DNA of 6,022 bases, taken from positions 1-6,022 of the forward strand of contig JAQCJS010000077.1 of assembly GCA_027592975.1 (NCBI GenBank). The letters are read 5' to 3'. The stretch is from Chloroflexota bacterium. Its GTDB lineage: Bacteria > Chloroflexota > Dehalococcoidia > UBA2979. Below the pieces are notes generated by a model, which searched no databases, had not been told where the DNA came from, and saw only the letters and a list, made by a program, of their open reading frames with translations. The stretch's first letter is position 1; every line of letters starts with the position of its first letter. A program made the position numbers and the translations under genes. This document shows positions 5,982 through 6,022 of this stretch, piece after piece.

Positions 5982-6022
5982 TGGAGGTTCCCCCGTTCGC
6001 CGCCCGGGCCGAGCCTCAGTAT
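5982..6022 (-). other. Partial leader upstream of the AAA+ gene
   Basis: These 41 bases lie upstream of the TTG start. They hold the G-rich GGGGGA segment (5995-5988 region) that may serve as ribosome site. I see no convincing promoter before the window ends. The AAA+ reading frame stays open to the edge without an acceptable start codon, so a start outside the window cannot be fully excluded. Confidence 0.4.

Noticed and set aside
6012..6022. ATACTGA-like -10 box for the AAA+ gene at the right edge
   Set aside because: It lies at the very end of the window without a visible -35 region and is a poor match.

Overview
The window is GC-rich bacterial chromosome with five protein genes packed almost end to end and no RNA genes, insertion sequences or CRISPR. 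The high GC, the GTG/TTG starts, and an AAA+/VWA pair that resembles the mycobacterial Rv0958/Rv0959 proteins suggest a high-GC Chloroflexota or Actinomycetota genome. Chloroflexota is my slight preference; this is inference, because no taxonomic marker gene is present.

Layout from left to right. At the left edge is the 5' end of a minus-strand lipid/diacylglycerol kinase-like gene (1-218, cut by the window). A 96-bp divergent gap (219-314) separates it from a plus-strand gene for a tandem-domain VOC (glyoxalase / methylmalonyl-CoA epimerase-like) protein (315-1214, TTG start). That gene runs tail to tail into a leftward cluster, and the two stop codons share a palindromic CTAG at 1211-1214.

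The leftward cluster, in transcription order, is: an AAA+ MoxR/Mg-chelatase-type ATPase (5981 to 4578), a 753-residue protein with a C-terminal VWA domain and complete MIDAS (4530 to 2269), and a two-helix RCK (TrkA-N/TrkA-C) potassium channel (2227 to 1211). The gaps are only 47 and 41 bp, so one transcript is likely. Its promoter is probably to the right of the window.

How they may work together. AAA+ plus VWA-MIDAS pairs (BchI/BchD, CobS/CobT, RavA/ViaA, NorQ/NorD) act as ATP-driven remodelling or metal-insertion machines, in which the VWA protein delivers the motor to a target. No cobalamin, chlorophyll or oxidase genes are visible here. The only co-directional companion is a K+ channel, which makes ion transport the best local hint to the client. 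E. coli ravA-viaA also sits next to a K+ transporter gene (kup), so the association may recur. This AAA+/VWA/K+ channel unit is the most interesting thing in the window.
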